A stretch of DNA of 64,000 nt from Verticillium longisporum (taxonomy: Eukaryota; Ascomycota; Sordariomycetes; Glomerellales; Plectosphaerellaceae), in NCBI GenBank assembly GCA_019188255.1, contig JAETXT010000002.1:4216001-4280000 (forward strand), read 5' to 3'. The translations under genes and the position numbers were made by a program. The notes beneath the pieces were generated by a model that had not been told where the DNA came from, made no database searches, and saw only the letters and a list, made by a program, of their open reading frames with translations. Each line of letters begins with the position of its first letter. Position 1 is the first letter of the stretch. This document shows, piece after piece, positions 35,437 through 46,414 of the stretch.

Positions 35437-36672
35437 ATGTGGTCCTGTCAGCAAAAGGTTGCCCCGGCTCTGTGCCGTGGCCTGTATACCACCAGGTTCG
35501 CCCCGCGGCCACGACGAGCCTTCCACCTCACAAGCGCAGCTGGTCTGCCCCGAAAACGCGATTTCTTCACCTCGAATGTACTCCTCTCCTCCAACGGCGA
35601 CGCCTCAGCCCACCGCGGGAGAAGCAACGATGAGCCCCAACCAGTCGAGCCAGTGGCGGCATCGAAACGCAAGCCTGTGCACCGAGCTGCCGGCGCAAAG
35701 AACTCGCTGCGCCGCGTCGCCATCATAGCCCAGCGACCATCGCAGCGGCCCGCCGATGACCCGGTCCTCGAGATGCCTGACACGACAGAGTCGGCCATGG
35801 TGACGTCGGCCGTCTGCGTCGCCGAAGCTTTTAACATGACAAGCGTCCTTGACATTCTGCGCGCCCACGGCTTCGCCATTGACCCTGACAACGCCGGGTT
35901 CGAGGCGTCCGAGGTGGTGCATGCGCGGGGGGTCAACGGCGGCGACATTTTCGTGTTCCCGTCCGGGACGATCGTGACGTGGTCGCTGCCGCCGGACGTC
36001 GTGACGAAGCAGCTGATGCCGGCGGCCGAGGTGCCGCTGGCCCCGGCGCAGCGCGAGGTCGAGGACCTCGAGTACACGACGGACGCGGGCCGCGAGGGCA
36101 GCGGCATGAAGGGCGACGTCGTGGTGCTGGGGACGCGGCTCGAGGCGCGCGAGGGCAACACGCTCGACACGACCATGGCCAAGATTGCCTTCTCGTCGGG
36201 CCTCGCGCGCAGCACCAAGCTCGCCGTGCTCGAGAGCGCGCTGACGGCCTACTTTGAGAGCACGCGCGACATTCCCGCGTCGCTATCGCGCGGCGCCGGC
36301 GTGCCCATGGGCCGCAAGTTCATCCTGCAGAAGACGGGCGAGCTGCTGAGCCTGCGGGCGCGGCTCAACCACTACTCGGAGCTGACGGATTCGCTGCCCG
36401 ACATTTTCTGGGACAGCCGCGCCGAGCTGGGACTCGAGGGGTACTATGAGCAGGTCGGCCGGGCGCTGGACGTCAATGTGCGGATCAGGACGCTGAACCA
36501 GAAGATGGATTATGCGCAGGAGATCTCGACGGTGCTGCGGGAGATGTCGAGCGAGCAGCACAGCACGCGACTCGAATGGATCATTATCATACTGATCGCT
36601 GTCGAGGTCGTCTTTGAGGTGAGGAGGATTGTCATGGAGTACATGCAAGACGAGGAAAAGGAGGCCGCATAG
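35437..36672 (+). CDS. MRX10: DUF155 mitochondrial membrane protein (MRX10/RMD1 family)
   Basis: Single exon, 411 aa. The N-terminal 40 residues are Arg/Ala/Ser-rich without acidic residues (mitochondrial import). The DUF155 domain spans about 130-380: CVAEAFNMTSVLD, GGDIFVFPSGTIVTWSLP, KIAFSSGLARSTKLAVLE, GRKFILQKTGELLSLRARLN, SELTDSLPDIFWDSRAELEGYY-like block, and RIRTLNQKMDYAQEI. A single C-terminal membrane segment follows (LEWIIIILIAVEVVFEV). This order is that of yeast Mrx10/Rmd1 and human RMND1. Family members act at the mitochondrial inner membrane and are linked to mitochondrial translation; the biochemical role is not settled. Frame intact. Confidence 0.9.
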   Translation: MWSCQQKVAPALCRGLYTTRFAPRPRRAFHLTSAAGLPRKRDFFTSNVLLSSNGDASAHRGRSNDEPQPVEPVAASKRKPVHRAAGAKNSLRRVAIIAQRPSQRPADDPVLEMPDTTESAMVTSAVCVAEAFNMTSVLDILRAHGFAIDPDNAGFEASEVVHARGVNGGDIFVFPSGTIVTWSLPPDVVTKQLMPAAEVPLAPAQREVEDLEYTTDAGREGSGMKGDVVVLGTRLEAREGNTLDTTMAKIAFSSGLARSTKLAVLESALTAYFESTRDIPASLSRGAGVPMGRKFILQKTGELLSLRARLNHYSELTDSLPDIFWDSRAELGLEGYYEQVGRALDVNVRIRTLNQKMDYAQEISTVLREMSSEQHSTRLEWIIIILIAVEVVFEVRRIVMEYMQDEEKEAA

Positions 36673-37704
36673 ATCGCGGCCCCGTGTCATGATTAGTAGA
36701 CCGGTCTGAAGACCGTTAGATACCCAACTCTGTTTCTTTTCTACCATGTTGCTGCATGTGCGCGGAGAGGCTCTTCTCTCACAATGAGTCTGCGACATCT
36801 TGAACAAAGCGTGTAAGCAGTGAATTTAGATGGGGAGCCATCGAACTCTACATATGGGCACGGTAACGAAGCAACTGCATGCATACTCAATCATGTGTAC
36901 CTATACAACGAACTGGGCATTTGGCTTGACAATTGGCATATACCCTGAAAGTATTGCGAATTTCCATGTTAAGAGCATTGATGGATGCTCGGCAGTAGAT
37001 GTGGGGGTTGAAGATATCCATACCCCTTTAAGCTTAGGGGGGTTCGTTTCGTTCGCATCCCCAATAAACACCAGAGGAACATCACCTGCCACCCTGCCCA
37101 AAAGACTCCAGTCACGCCTACGAGGGCGCTGCCTTCTGGATCGTGACACTCGTTCATTCCCTTATCATCTTCAGAGTTTTTACTGATAAACCCGGGCCTT
37201 AGGATCTATATGGCGTCATTGCTTTCGACCTACATCCGCGGACATTTCGTGCATACTTCACCATCTCAGCTGCACACATTCAACGCTAAAAGGGGCGCTC
37301 ACAAACTTTTGAACGGTATCGACTAGGGTTCTTCGGGAAAGTGACAATCCAACTTGTTTAGGCCACCTCCTGCCCAAGATCTGGATTTGGCATCCGTTGC
37401 ATGCATCACCGAGCAGCTTAATCAGGCGTCTTTGTTGGGATTCTGGCATAGCATCTTTTGTTTCCTCGGCCTTTGTTTCGAACCTCTTGTTCCTGCCGTC
37501 ATAATCTCTTTCTTCTCAAATCTGTCGCCCTGAGGATTCGGTACAGGCCTCCCTGGATCCTAGCCGATTTTGTGTCGCCTGCCCTGCATGCGAACGCCTA
37601 AAGTGGCCTCAACGCCTTCGAAGCGCCTCTCAGCGTGCCCTTCTTATATCCGCAGTCTGACAGTCATAATCGCTTTCTTCATGGCTCACTCGTCTTAATT
37701 AACG
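36673..37704. other. Intergenic, upstream of DIM-2
   Basis: About 1 kb, AT-richer than the genes. A possible alternative first exon of DIM-2 (ATG 37588, MRTPKVAST, donor at 37655) lies at its right end. No separate gene seen. Confidence 0.5.
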
Positions 37705-40700
37705 ATGCCGTACTTCATATATGGTCTGCTCTTGCTATTCCCAGGCTCTCTGACTGTCCGACTGACATTTCACAGATGACGTTGACACTTCTGCCGACGA
37801 CTCTTCATCACCGCATTCCCGACAAGTCAATGGCATTCCCAACCCCGAGGACGCCTATGCTGGTGACACAGAAGGCATTATAGATGATGGATACTGGCCT
37901 GAAGTTGACGACGAGTGGCTTCCCAAAGGCAAACGTTCTTCAGCTCCCCAGGGCTATGACGACGATGCCGCGACGCTTCAGCCCGGTGACCTCCTGCCCT
38001 GGGAAAATGACGAAATAGGCCTTGTACAGGATGAACGAGGAAAGACCCTCGGACGGCTTCTATCTCCCTCTGTGGATACTTTGACCAAATCTCGTGGCTT
38101 TACAGTCACAATACCTGAGAGCACCCTCGTCCACCCCGTCTCCAGTTTCCCTGGCTTCTGCGCGCCCGCGCCCGAGAGGAAGGAGAAATGTGCCGTCGAA
38201 GCACTACTGAAGAACTCCGTCTCACTGCCCAGCGACGACTTCTTTGAAATTGAACTCGGCCAATTCGTTGTCTACAGGCACTCGCTGTCTGATCGCAACA
38301 AGCCTCCTCATCGACGACAATACCCGTACGAGATGCGCCCACTTCAGACACTGTGCACCAAGGGTGCCCACAGCACTCTTTACGCTGATGGAATACTTTC
38401 TCATGGAGATGCCAAATTTTTCGTGCGTGGCATCGCCTTTGGAGAACTACCTCTTGGCAACTACGGCATGGCCGAGCCGACTGTTGGCGACCAGATCTGG
38501 ATCAGCTCCACGCTCAACCAAAGGATGGGCAAGAAGAACATATACTACAAACTCACGACACCCGCCAAGGAGTACGCGCGCTATCATCATGGATTCTTGT
38601 GGATCGCCGACCTGGGCAAGCACGTTGTCGATTACATGGCTGCCGCTGGCGACAAGAAGCGTCGCGTAGAATTTCGACATTTCAAGTCCCACTTCCACAA
38701 GTGGCTCATTCAGGCCCATGGCCATAATGCCGTGTTCAACCGATGGTTAGACCAATATGGGAGAACAGACTTTCGGGTGGCCGTCAACGCCTACAGTGAC
38801 TTCATTTACAAAGAGGCTCACGGCGTCCTCACCCCCCAGCAAGTCTTTTTTCACACGTTCTGGAAGGAGATTAAGAGCTACACGGCTTACAAGCCGTACG
38901 GCTTGGTACACAACGATGCGTCTGGCCGTGTTTCAGCCGGTCAGTCCCCCGAGGCCGAGGAGTCCGGGTTTGGTGGGCTTGATAGTGCATCGTCATTGCC
39001 AGGAAGCAATCTGGGAGCTCAAAATGGCAAAAGGAGCAGCACACCTCCACCAACCGTCGTGACCCCCTACATTTACGATTGCTTTGCTCACATGCCCTTT
39101 GGTCATCTGCTCGAAGAGGTCAATCTCAGCCAGCGGACAGAAAAGCTTCGAAATACACTCATCGAACAGCAACATCTCCAGCCAGGCAATCACGTACACA
39201 AGCCAGCCAGGCACCTCGAGACGACAAAGGTTGCTCGAGCCAAAGGACTGCAACGCGCAGTATGTGTGGGCGATGTAATCTCGACGCCCCGCGACGAAGG
39301 CCTGGAGTCAAAATGGAAGCGAGAGGTGGCCGCGGGGTTTGACGACGTCGATCGCTGGCTTGGCCTTGTGCAGAGAATACACGTCAGCAAAGCTGGCAAA
39401 CGCTCATTCGACGTAATTTGGATATATCGCCCAGTGGACACCATCTGTGGGCAGATGAAGTACCCTTGGGACAACGAGCTCTTCCTCTCTGACCATTGCT
39501 CTTGTTACGATAAGCACGACAAGATCGAGGAGGGGGAGGTTCTAGAGATTCATAAGATACAATGGGGTGGCTCGCCGACCTCCGCCGACTTCTTTTGCAG
39601 ACAGACCTACCTGCACGAGGAGCATCGGTGGATCACGTTAAAGGAGGAGCATAAGACCTGCTCTCATCGTGCACCACGGGTCGTCGACCCTGACAACTAT
39701 CGTGTGGGAGAGACAGTGCTCGCTCTACTCGACCCGTCCGGCAAGCGACTTGAGCCGTGTGAGCTTGTCACAGCACCGACAAAGCCAGGCGTAAATATTC
39801 AGCTTCGTAAACTATTGCGAAGAATAGAGGTCGACCCATACAGCCAAGCACGCCCAAACGAGCTCGTCTACTCGGACGAAATTTACAGCGTTTTGCTGGC
39901 AGCAGACTATGGCCGCTGCCTCGTACGGTATTATAGCCCTGGTGATACGGTACAGACGCCCTACGATCGCGACGGCGTGGGCAACGCCTTTTATATATCC
40001 ACCTACTTGCAAGATACGTCGGGTACGAAGACGTGCGAGCCCTTCAGTCATGAGCGGCCGTTCCCAAAGACGTTCAGGCAAGGCATGGATCCTTCGGAAG
40101 GTTTCACCAAGCTGCAAGGATTCGACCTGTTCTGTGGTGGTGGTAACTTTGGGAGAGGACTCGAGGAGTCAGGCGCCATAGAGATGCGGTGGGCCAACGA
40201 CATTAACATGCGGGCAATCCATACTTACATGGCGAACCTCGACGATCCCAGCCGCGTGAGCCCATTCCCAGGCTCCATTGACGATCTGGCGAGAATGGCA
40301 CTCGAAGGGCGTTTCGCGAGCAACGTGCCGCCCGTCGGCGAAGTCGACTTTGTATCGGGAGGAAGTCCCTGCCCCGGCTTCAGTCGTTTAACGGTGGACA
40401 AGACAACCCCCAATCAGCGGAAGAACCAGTCACTCGTGGCGGCATTCGCCTCCTTCATCGACATCTACCGGCCGAAATACGGGCTCCTCGAGAACGTCGT
40501 CGAGATTATTCAGGGGCGCAAGACGCGAGAGGAGGATGTCTTCTGCCAGCTCATATGTGCCATTGTCGGAATGGGCTACCAGACGCACTTCTTCCTGCTC
40601 GACGCCTGGACCTTTGGCTCTCCGCAGAGTCGCAGCCGCATTTTCCTCGCCTTTGCCGCGCCGGGCTTGCGCCTGCCCGAGGTGCCGATGCAGTCGCATC

Positions 40701-41992
40701 TGCCCCTGGCGATGCGTTCACGGTCCCTGGGACTGCTGTCCAACGGCGAGCCGATGCTCCGCAAGACCTTCATGCCGACGGCCTTCGCCTCCGTCACGGC
40801 GAGGCAGGCGCTCGCCGACCTGCCTGACATAGCTGACGCTAAGGCAGACTGCTGCATACCGTTTCCGGACCACCGGCAGAGTATTGGCGTCACGCAGCTC
40901 CTCCGTCCGCAGCTCAGTTGCATTCCCACCCGGCCGTGGGGCCTCAACCTCAGCACGGCATACGACAAGGGCCACGGGCCCATTACGGCGGCGGAGCTGA
41001 GCCTGTATCCGCAAGCGAAACGCCGGGGACCGTCATCCAAGGCGTTTGGCCGTCTCCACCCGGACAAGCTCATGGGCACCATCACAACGACGCCGAGCCC
41101 CAGCGATGGGTACGGCCGGGCCGTGCTGCACTGGGAGCAGAACCGCATCCTGACCGTCATGGAGGCGCGACGCGCGCAAGGGTTCCGCGACCACGAGGTC
41201 ATACTGGGCACGCCGGCCGAGCAGTGGAAGACGGTCGGCAACAGCGTCGCGAGAGAGGTGTCGATAGCGTTAGGCCTCTCGTTCCGCGAGGCTTGGCTCG
41301 GGTCTCTGATTAAGGGTGACGAGCACCTGCCACTGCCAAGGCACATCGTGCGCCAGCCGACGATGGGAGGTGTTGAAGTAAAGCAGGCCAAGACACAACG
41401 ACAGAAGCCACAAGCCGACGACGAAGCGACGCTGGTTCGGCACAAAAGAGAAGACACGCCCGATACACCCCTCCGCCACCCCGTCATCGAGCGGTTCACC
41501 GCAACGCACGTCTCGCACAGCTACCCGACGCCAGAGAAACACGGCACCCCGCGCAGGGTCATCACGCCGCGGAGAGCGAGCAGCAGACGCTCATCCCCCA
41601 TGGCCGCGCACGGCATGACAGCGTACGACCCGCACGACGAATCCATTTTCGGCTCAGAGATGGTCCTGCCGATCCGCAAGCCTCGCGGGAATAACGAGCT
41701 CGCAACAGACTGGCGCGGCCGCCGTTCTGTTGATGAGACGTACGCGCCGCCTTCGGACTATGAGTCTGAGAGAACGGCGACGACGTCTCAGGATCCCGAG
41801 GTATGGACACCCGAGCCGTCACGCGACTTGTCGACCACGCCCGCGACGTCCGCGGAGGGAGAACCTCGTGTAGATTCAGCTGCGTCGGCGCGGAAGAGGC
41901 CGGCAAATTCGGTCATTATCAAGTTGTTCGCGAGCAAACGCAAGACGGCAGGAGAGGAGAAGCGAGAAGCAAAAAGGACATGTCTGCCCTAG
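37705..41992 (+). CDS. dim-2: DNA (cytosine-5) methyltransferase DIM-2
   Basis: DNMT1-related enzyme of fungi; in Neurospora DIM-2 performs all detectable cytosine methylation, guided by H3K9me3 and HP1. The main exon is 37776-41992, open well upstream of 38072, where a GTG would otherwise have to serve as start. First exon is tentative: 37705-37723 (MPYFIY) with intron 37724-37775, or 37588-37654; both have the required phase and share the acceptor with branch GACTGAC. About 1,411 aa. Order: acidic N-terminus, RFD-like region (GFLWIADLGKHVVDY), BAH-like region (CVGDVISTPRD, FDVIWIYRP), second BAH-like region (LRKLLRR), then catalytic motifs I FCGGGNFGRG, IV GSPCPGFSRL with catalytic Cys, VI LLENVVEI, VIII PQSRSRIF and X VGNSVAREV, and a disordered tail rich in Thr-Pro. 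Frame intact. Confidence 0.95.
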
Positions 41993-42335
41993 ACGTCAGG
42001 GTATGGAAGAAACCTTCCATTCAGTTCCTGCGGTTTTGGCATAGGAAATACTATTTTTGGAAGACGGAGCATAGCCCAGGAGTAGATAATTCATCGCGCT
42101 GCATAGCACTTTTATACCAATGATTGCGCCAAGCCAAACATGAGAAAGCAGCGAGATGGGTGATATATTATGTTTCTTTCTTACTTGGTTTCACACTTTT
42201 TGTTTTAGATATAGATGCCTCGCTCCGTGACAGCGTACCACCTCCATTACGTTTTCCATCTTCTCCAATATCATGGTATTTTCTTTGCATACATCTGTTG
42301 TGGCCCCGGACCATTATGTAACACACTTGCCTTGC
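41993..42335. other. Convergent 3' flanks
   Basis: 343 bp, AT-rich, between the DIM-2 stop and the stop of the mucin-like gene. No gene. Confidence 0.65.
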
Positions 42336-44626
42336 CTAGGCTGAACCCCCGACCGTCGCTGTGACGGTGATTGTCTCCCTCTCAATGATCCTCTCGCGCT
42401 CAGTAACAGTGAGCACGAGCGTCTCCGTCACCGTGACAGGCGGCGGCGCCTCGTCCGCGACGGTAGCCACAGCCTCGAGAGTCGCACTCGGCGTCGGGCT
42501 CGGGTTGATGACGACACCGCTGGCCATGATCGTTGTGGTGAGGAAAGTGGTGGGTACAAAGATGATGTCGAGGGTCGTAAAAGTCGACGACGACGACGAC
42601 GACGACGGCGTTGGTTCTGGCGAGGGGCTCTCTTCAGGCGCAGAAGAAGGCACTGGCTGCTCGGGCGCGGGGACCTCGGCGGATGGCGTGGGAGCAGGGC
42701 TTGGCTCCTGAGGCGGCGTGAAGAGGATGGTGGTCGTCAGGGTTGTCTTTCAGTCGTCTCGGGTTCCGGCGCGGGGCGGGGGCGACGCTGCGGGCGGCGG
42801 CGAACGGGACGCCGTGACTGTGACCGTAACGAGCTGGGTTGTCTCGGGAGCGGGCTCCGCTGAAGGATCGACAGTAACAAAGACCGTCGACACAACGGTG
42901 CCTCTGACGGTAGTCGTCGTTTCTTCGGGGGCTGCGGAGACGGGCGGGGTCTCGGCCTGTCCGGGGTTGGGAACCGTCTCCGTGGCAATGATCTTAGTGA
43001 CGGTGGGTGTCACGATCTCGGTAACGACGTTTCCGTCGCTAACTGCGGGGGCCGAGGCAGAGGGCTCCTGGGAGGCAGCAGAGGGCTGCAGAGGGGCGGC
43101 AGAGGGCCTCTGAGAAGGAGCAGACGCAACAGGTGCAGAGGTTTCCTCAGGTGCATCAGATAGTCCGAGAATCTCCCTCGCCTTGCTGGATTCATAACAG
43201 TCAACCATGACACCGGGAGCGTTCTCCAATGGCAGCGGGAAACAGCTCGTCAGTGGGGCTGTACAGGGTCGAATATCAAAGGATCCCTGGGTGTTGCAGA
43301 AGCCGATGCCGCCCTCGACACAGGCGGCCTGACCCACTGTGCAGGAGGACTGTCTGGTTAGGGATTCAAACATGCGGTGGAATTTCTTGGCTTCCTCCAG
43401 GTTGCTCTTCGCGACATCGGGAGCGACAGTGGACGTCGAGTCGGGGGTGGACCGTTGTTCGTGGGAACAGAAGCGTCAGGGGTGCCGGTAGGCGTGATGA
43501 CAGCAGTCGTCGAGGGCTTGGCTGGTGTGCTCGAAGGGGAGGACTGATCAGCAGGCGGCTGAGCCACTCCCGACGTAGGCAGTGAAGACGACTCGGCCAC
43601 GGGCTCGCTCGTAGTCAAGACTGACCCGGTCGTTGCGGAAGGACTGGGTTCGACAATGGGCTCACGGGAGGATTCAACAACTGGAGCCTCCGAGGCAGAA
43701 GCCGATGGCTTGATGGGAGCTGAGGAAGGCTCTGGGGCGGGGATGACCGGCAGAGAGGTCCCAGGCTCGGCTGCAGTGGTCGATGACTGTTGAGACAGTG
43801 CCTCCGTTGAGGTCGATCCGAGCGCGACAGAGGACACAATAGGTGTTTCTGAGACCATAATCTCAGAGGACCGCTTCACGGAAGAAGGCCCAATCTCAAC
43901 CGGGAGCGACTCGGAGGCGGAACCAATAGCAGACGACTTGGATGGGACGGGGGCGGCAGTCGAGGCAACATCGGTGATCGTGGACAAGATGGGCGAAGGC
44001 GTGGACACGCCATTGTCCGGGGATGGGGATGGCGCAGCAGAAGGTGCAGAGGGCGCAGAGGGCGCAGAGGACGCAGAAGGCGTAGAAGGCGCAGACACAG
44101 CTGATGACGCGAACGCGACTGTTGATGTGATAGAGTTGACAGGCGGCGGAGCTGAGGTTGGACTGGGCTTCGGATCGAGCAGAGACGCCGGCACAGAGAT
44201 GCTGCTGAACATGGAGGGTAGGTGGACCTCCTCCGAGTTGGAAGGGACAACCGAAGAGGCTGGGTCAGGGATGGCCTCGATGGGTAGTGAAGCCGAGCTC
44301 GATCTCGGTGGTGCTTCAAGAGTGCTTGTGATGATGGTTGATGTCGTCTGGAGACTGGGAGTGGGACTTGGCTCGGCCGATGGTGTCGTCTCCTCCGCAG
44401 GGAATGATGATGCCGGAGGCTCTCCCAGCGAGGCCGACGATGGCTTGTTAGGAGAGATGCTTGGGACGGAGGATGCTAAGGGTGGGTCGTCTTCTATGGT
44501 TGAGAATATCGGCGTCGGCGTGACGCCAGCATCGTCCCGCCGTTCCTTGCCGCCACGACTGACGGGACCAGCCTGCGTGGAGGCAGAGAGGAAGGCAAGA
44601 AGCAAAAGCTGGATGTTGAGTCGCAT
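42336..44626 (-). CDS. Secreted mucin-like Ser/Thr/Pro-rich protein with CBM19-like cysteine module
   Basis: Signal peptide MRLNIQLLLLAFLSASTQA, then about 380 residues of Ser/Thr/Pro/Ala-rich, presumably O-glycosylated sequence, then a six-cysteine module of about 60 residues (CTVGQAACVEGGIGFC, IRPCTAPLTSCFPLPL, VDCYESSKAREI), then another Ser/Thr/Val-rich stretch. The cysteine module resembles the CBM19 chitin-binding module at the end of fungal chitinases, so cell-wall or chitin attachment is plausible. The gene is interrupted twice: a frame break in a G5 run at 43443-43447 (one base missing; the correct frame reads PDSTSTVAPDVAK), and a TGA at 42750-42752. After the TGA the same frame stays open with the same composition (KTTLTTTILFT onward) for 137 codons to TAG 42336. 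Whether translation truly ends at 42750 is unresolved. No GPI signal is evident. Confidence 0.75.
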
Positions 44627-45378
44627 CGTGGATGGGTTTTCTCGCGACGCAAGGATCGTCGAGTGAATACTGTAGAGATCGACAGTTGCTCGTGTACTAA
44701 GCGTGTTTTCGAGAAGAGAAGGTCGAATTAAGAGGGCGTTGATTCAAAGCTGCGTGTTTCTTTTTGCTTTGGCAGCGAAACGAAGATGGTGAAAGAGACA
44801 GAATCCGCCCAACGGCAGGTGAAGCCAAACAAAACAGCAACGAGACAGGTAGACGGTCAAAGGAAAAGCGAAGGAAGTGTGAGATTTTTGCTGGCTGATT
44901 CAAACAAAAATCCGAAAGACAAGGAAAGTGACAGATGGAGAACGAGGAAACACAAGCAGAGAAAGAAAGAGAGAGAGAAGAGAGAAGCAGCGAGAGTCGA
45001 GGTATGATGTTGAGCCAAAGAGTCCAGACCATCCAAAGCCATGAGTGAGCATGACCCCCCTGGGGAAGGGGTCGAGCTATGTATGACTCCATACGCGAGA
45101 AGGTCGGGTGAATGGCCCGGAGAGCTCGACGCATTGCTGGGAGCCAAGCGGATACGGCGAGGCGAAGCAGGACAGACGACGGCGAGCATTATCTCTGCGT
45201 CGGAAGATTTAAGATGAGACCTGGAGAGGCGACCCTAGCTCCGGCACCTGATGCCCAATACATGGCAGATCCAGACTGCGATGCCCCATGGCGGTGGCCC
45301 TGCAAGCAGCCGGACCTGCGACAAGTTAAGCGCTGGGTGTGGTGTTTTGGTGGTTTGGCAGTCCATGAATGAAAACGA

Positions 45379-45419
45379 GGTGCCTGCCACAGGTAGAAGG
45401 CGGGGTGCCTGCCACAGGT
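45379..45419. repeat. Direct repeat of a 16-bp word, 25 bp apart
   Basis: ggtgcctgccacaggt occurs at 45379-45394 and 45404-45419, and a diverged inverted form (gcacctgtcacagg) lies at 45569-45582. The direct copies sit about 90-125 bp before a TATAAA box. Confidence 0.85.
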
Positions 45420-46194
45420 GCTTGAGGTGGAAGGCGAGGCAGTGGGGCGGAGGGGCCTGTTTCCAGTCTGGGTCGAAGCAAACGCGCGCCAGGACCGTCA
45501 TTGGCTATAAATGGCAGTGGCTCGTGCCGGCGAACACCTGACAGCCAATCACTGAGGCGGCGCCAATGGCACCTGTCACAGGCCCCGGCCCACGGAGGCC
45601 AGTGGTGTCTTTTGCAGTGCAAGTCGGTATTCAGCGTATTCAGCGAGCGGCCTACTTGGTAATGATAACAACAGCGCCCTCCTCACAGTCAGTCAAGTAT
45701 CTTGATTCCGTCAAACACCAACTTTAAGCCACATCGCTCTTAGCCAACTCCGCCGAGAGCCTCATGTTTCGGAAGGCTGTGAGAGGCTGTGGCTAGTATT
45801 ACATGAACTTGCACAAGATTGCCGAACGCCAATTCAGTGTAACCAGCCGCCGCAGACATGGTCATTTGAGACACACAAACCTGTTGAACCCTCCAGAAGA
45901 AGATGAAAACTATATACTCCCCTTAAGCTCGATGCAGAGGTACTTCCCATGACAGCACTTGCCTTCTGCCACTCATTCCCTCAACCAACGGCAAGTACAA
46001 TCAACATACCCTCCTACCCCTCATCGCCCTTCCTATATTCTCCCACCTTCTTTCCCACTTCCCAACACGCCGATATCCAGTCATCCAAGAGACACACTAT
46101 CTCATCCCCATCTTCAACCCACTCTCGCTATCCATTGAATCCTTCGCCTGCAACCCAGACCCCCGGGTTGCCCACTGCAAGGCACCGGAACTCA

Positions 46195-46200
46195 CACGTG
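46195..46200. promoter_or_regulatory. CACGTG site upstream of alkaline phosphatase
   Basis: Perfect CACGTG 805 bp before the phosphatase start; a second copy is at 46409-46414. The word is the core site of the phosphate-starvation bHLH regulators of fungi (Pho4, NUC-1). Six-base words recur by chance, so this is only suggestive. Confidence 0.35.
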
Positions 46201-46408
46201 TCTCGAGCCATTCCAGCCCAGGCAGTTCGCTCTCGCAATGGTACTACCTTCCGATATGGACCACATCTCGAAGCCAAGAATGGAGCATCGAGCATCTTCT
46301 CCATGTCGTTGCAACACTCTCCGAAGGCTTCCAATCTCCGCCCCCGAACCACGTTGCGCAACCACCGGCGCCGATTGGGCTCCAGGGGTGGTACCAGCAT
46401 ATGCAATG

Positions 46409-46414
46409 CACGTG
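46409..46414. promoter_or_regulatory. Second CACGTG site upstream of alkaline phosphatase
   Basis: In the context gcacgtgc, 591 bp before the phosphatase start; see the copy at 46195. Confidence 0.35.

Noticed and set aside
38072..38074. GTG as start of DIM-2
   Set aside because: The frame is open and coding-like upstream to a good splice acceptor at 37775.
40576..41499. 307-codon antisense frame in DIM-2
   Set aside because: Covers catalytic motifs of the sense gene, so it is a by-product.
43938..44666. 242-codon Gly/Asp/Val-rich plus-strand frame
   Set aside because: Mirror of the Ser/Thr repeats of the mucin-like gene, which has a signal peptide on the minus strand.
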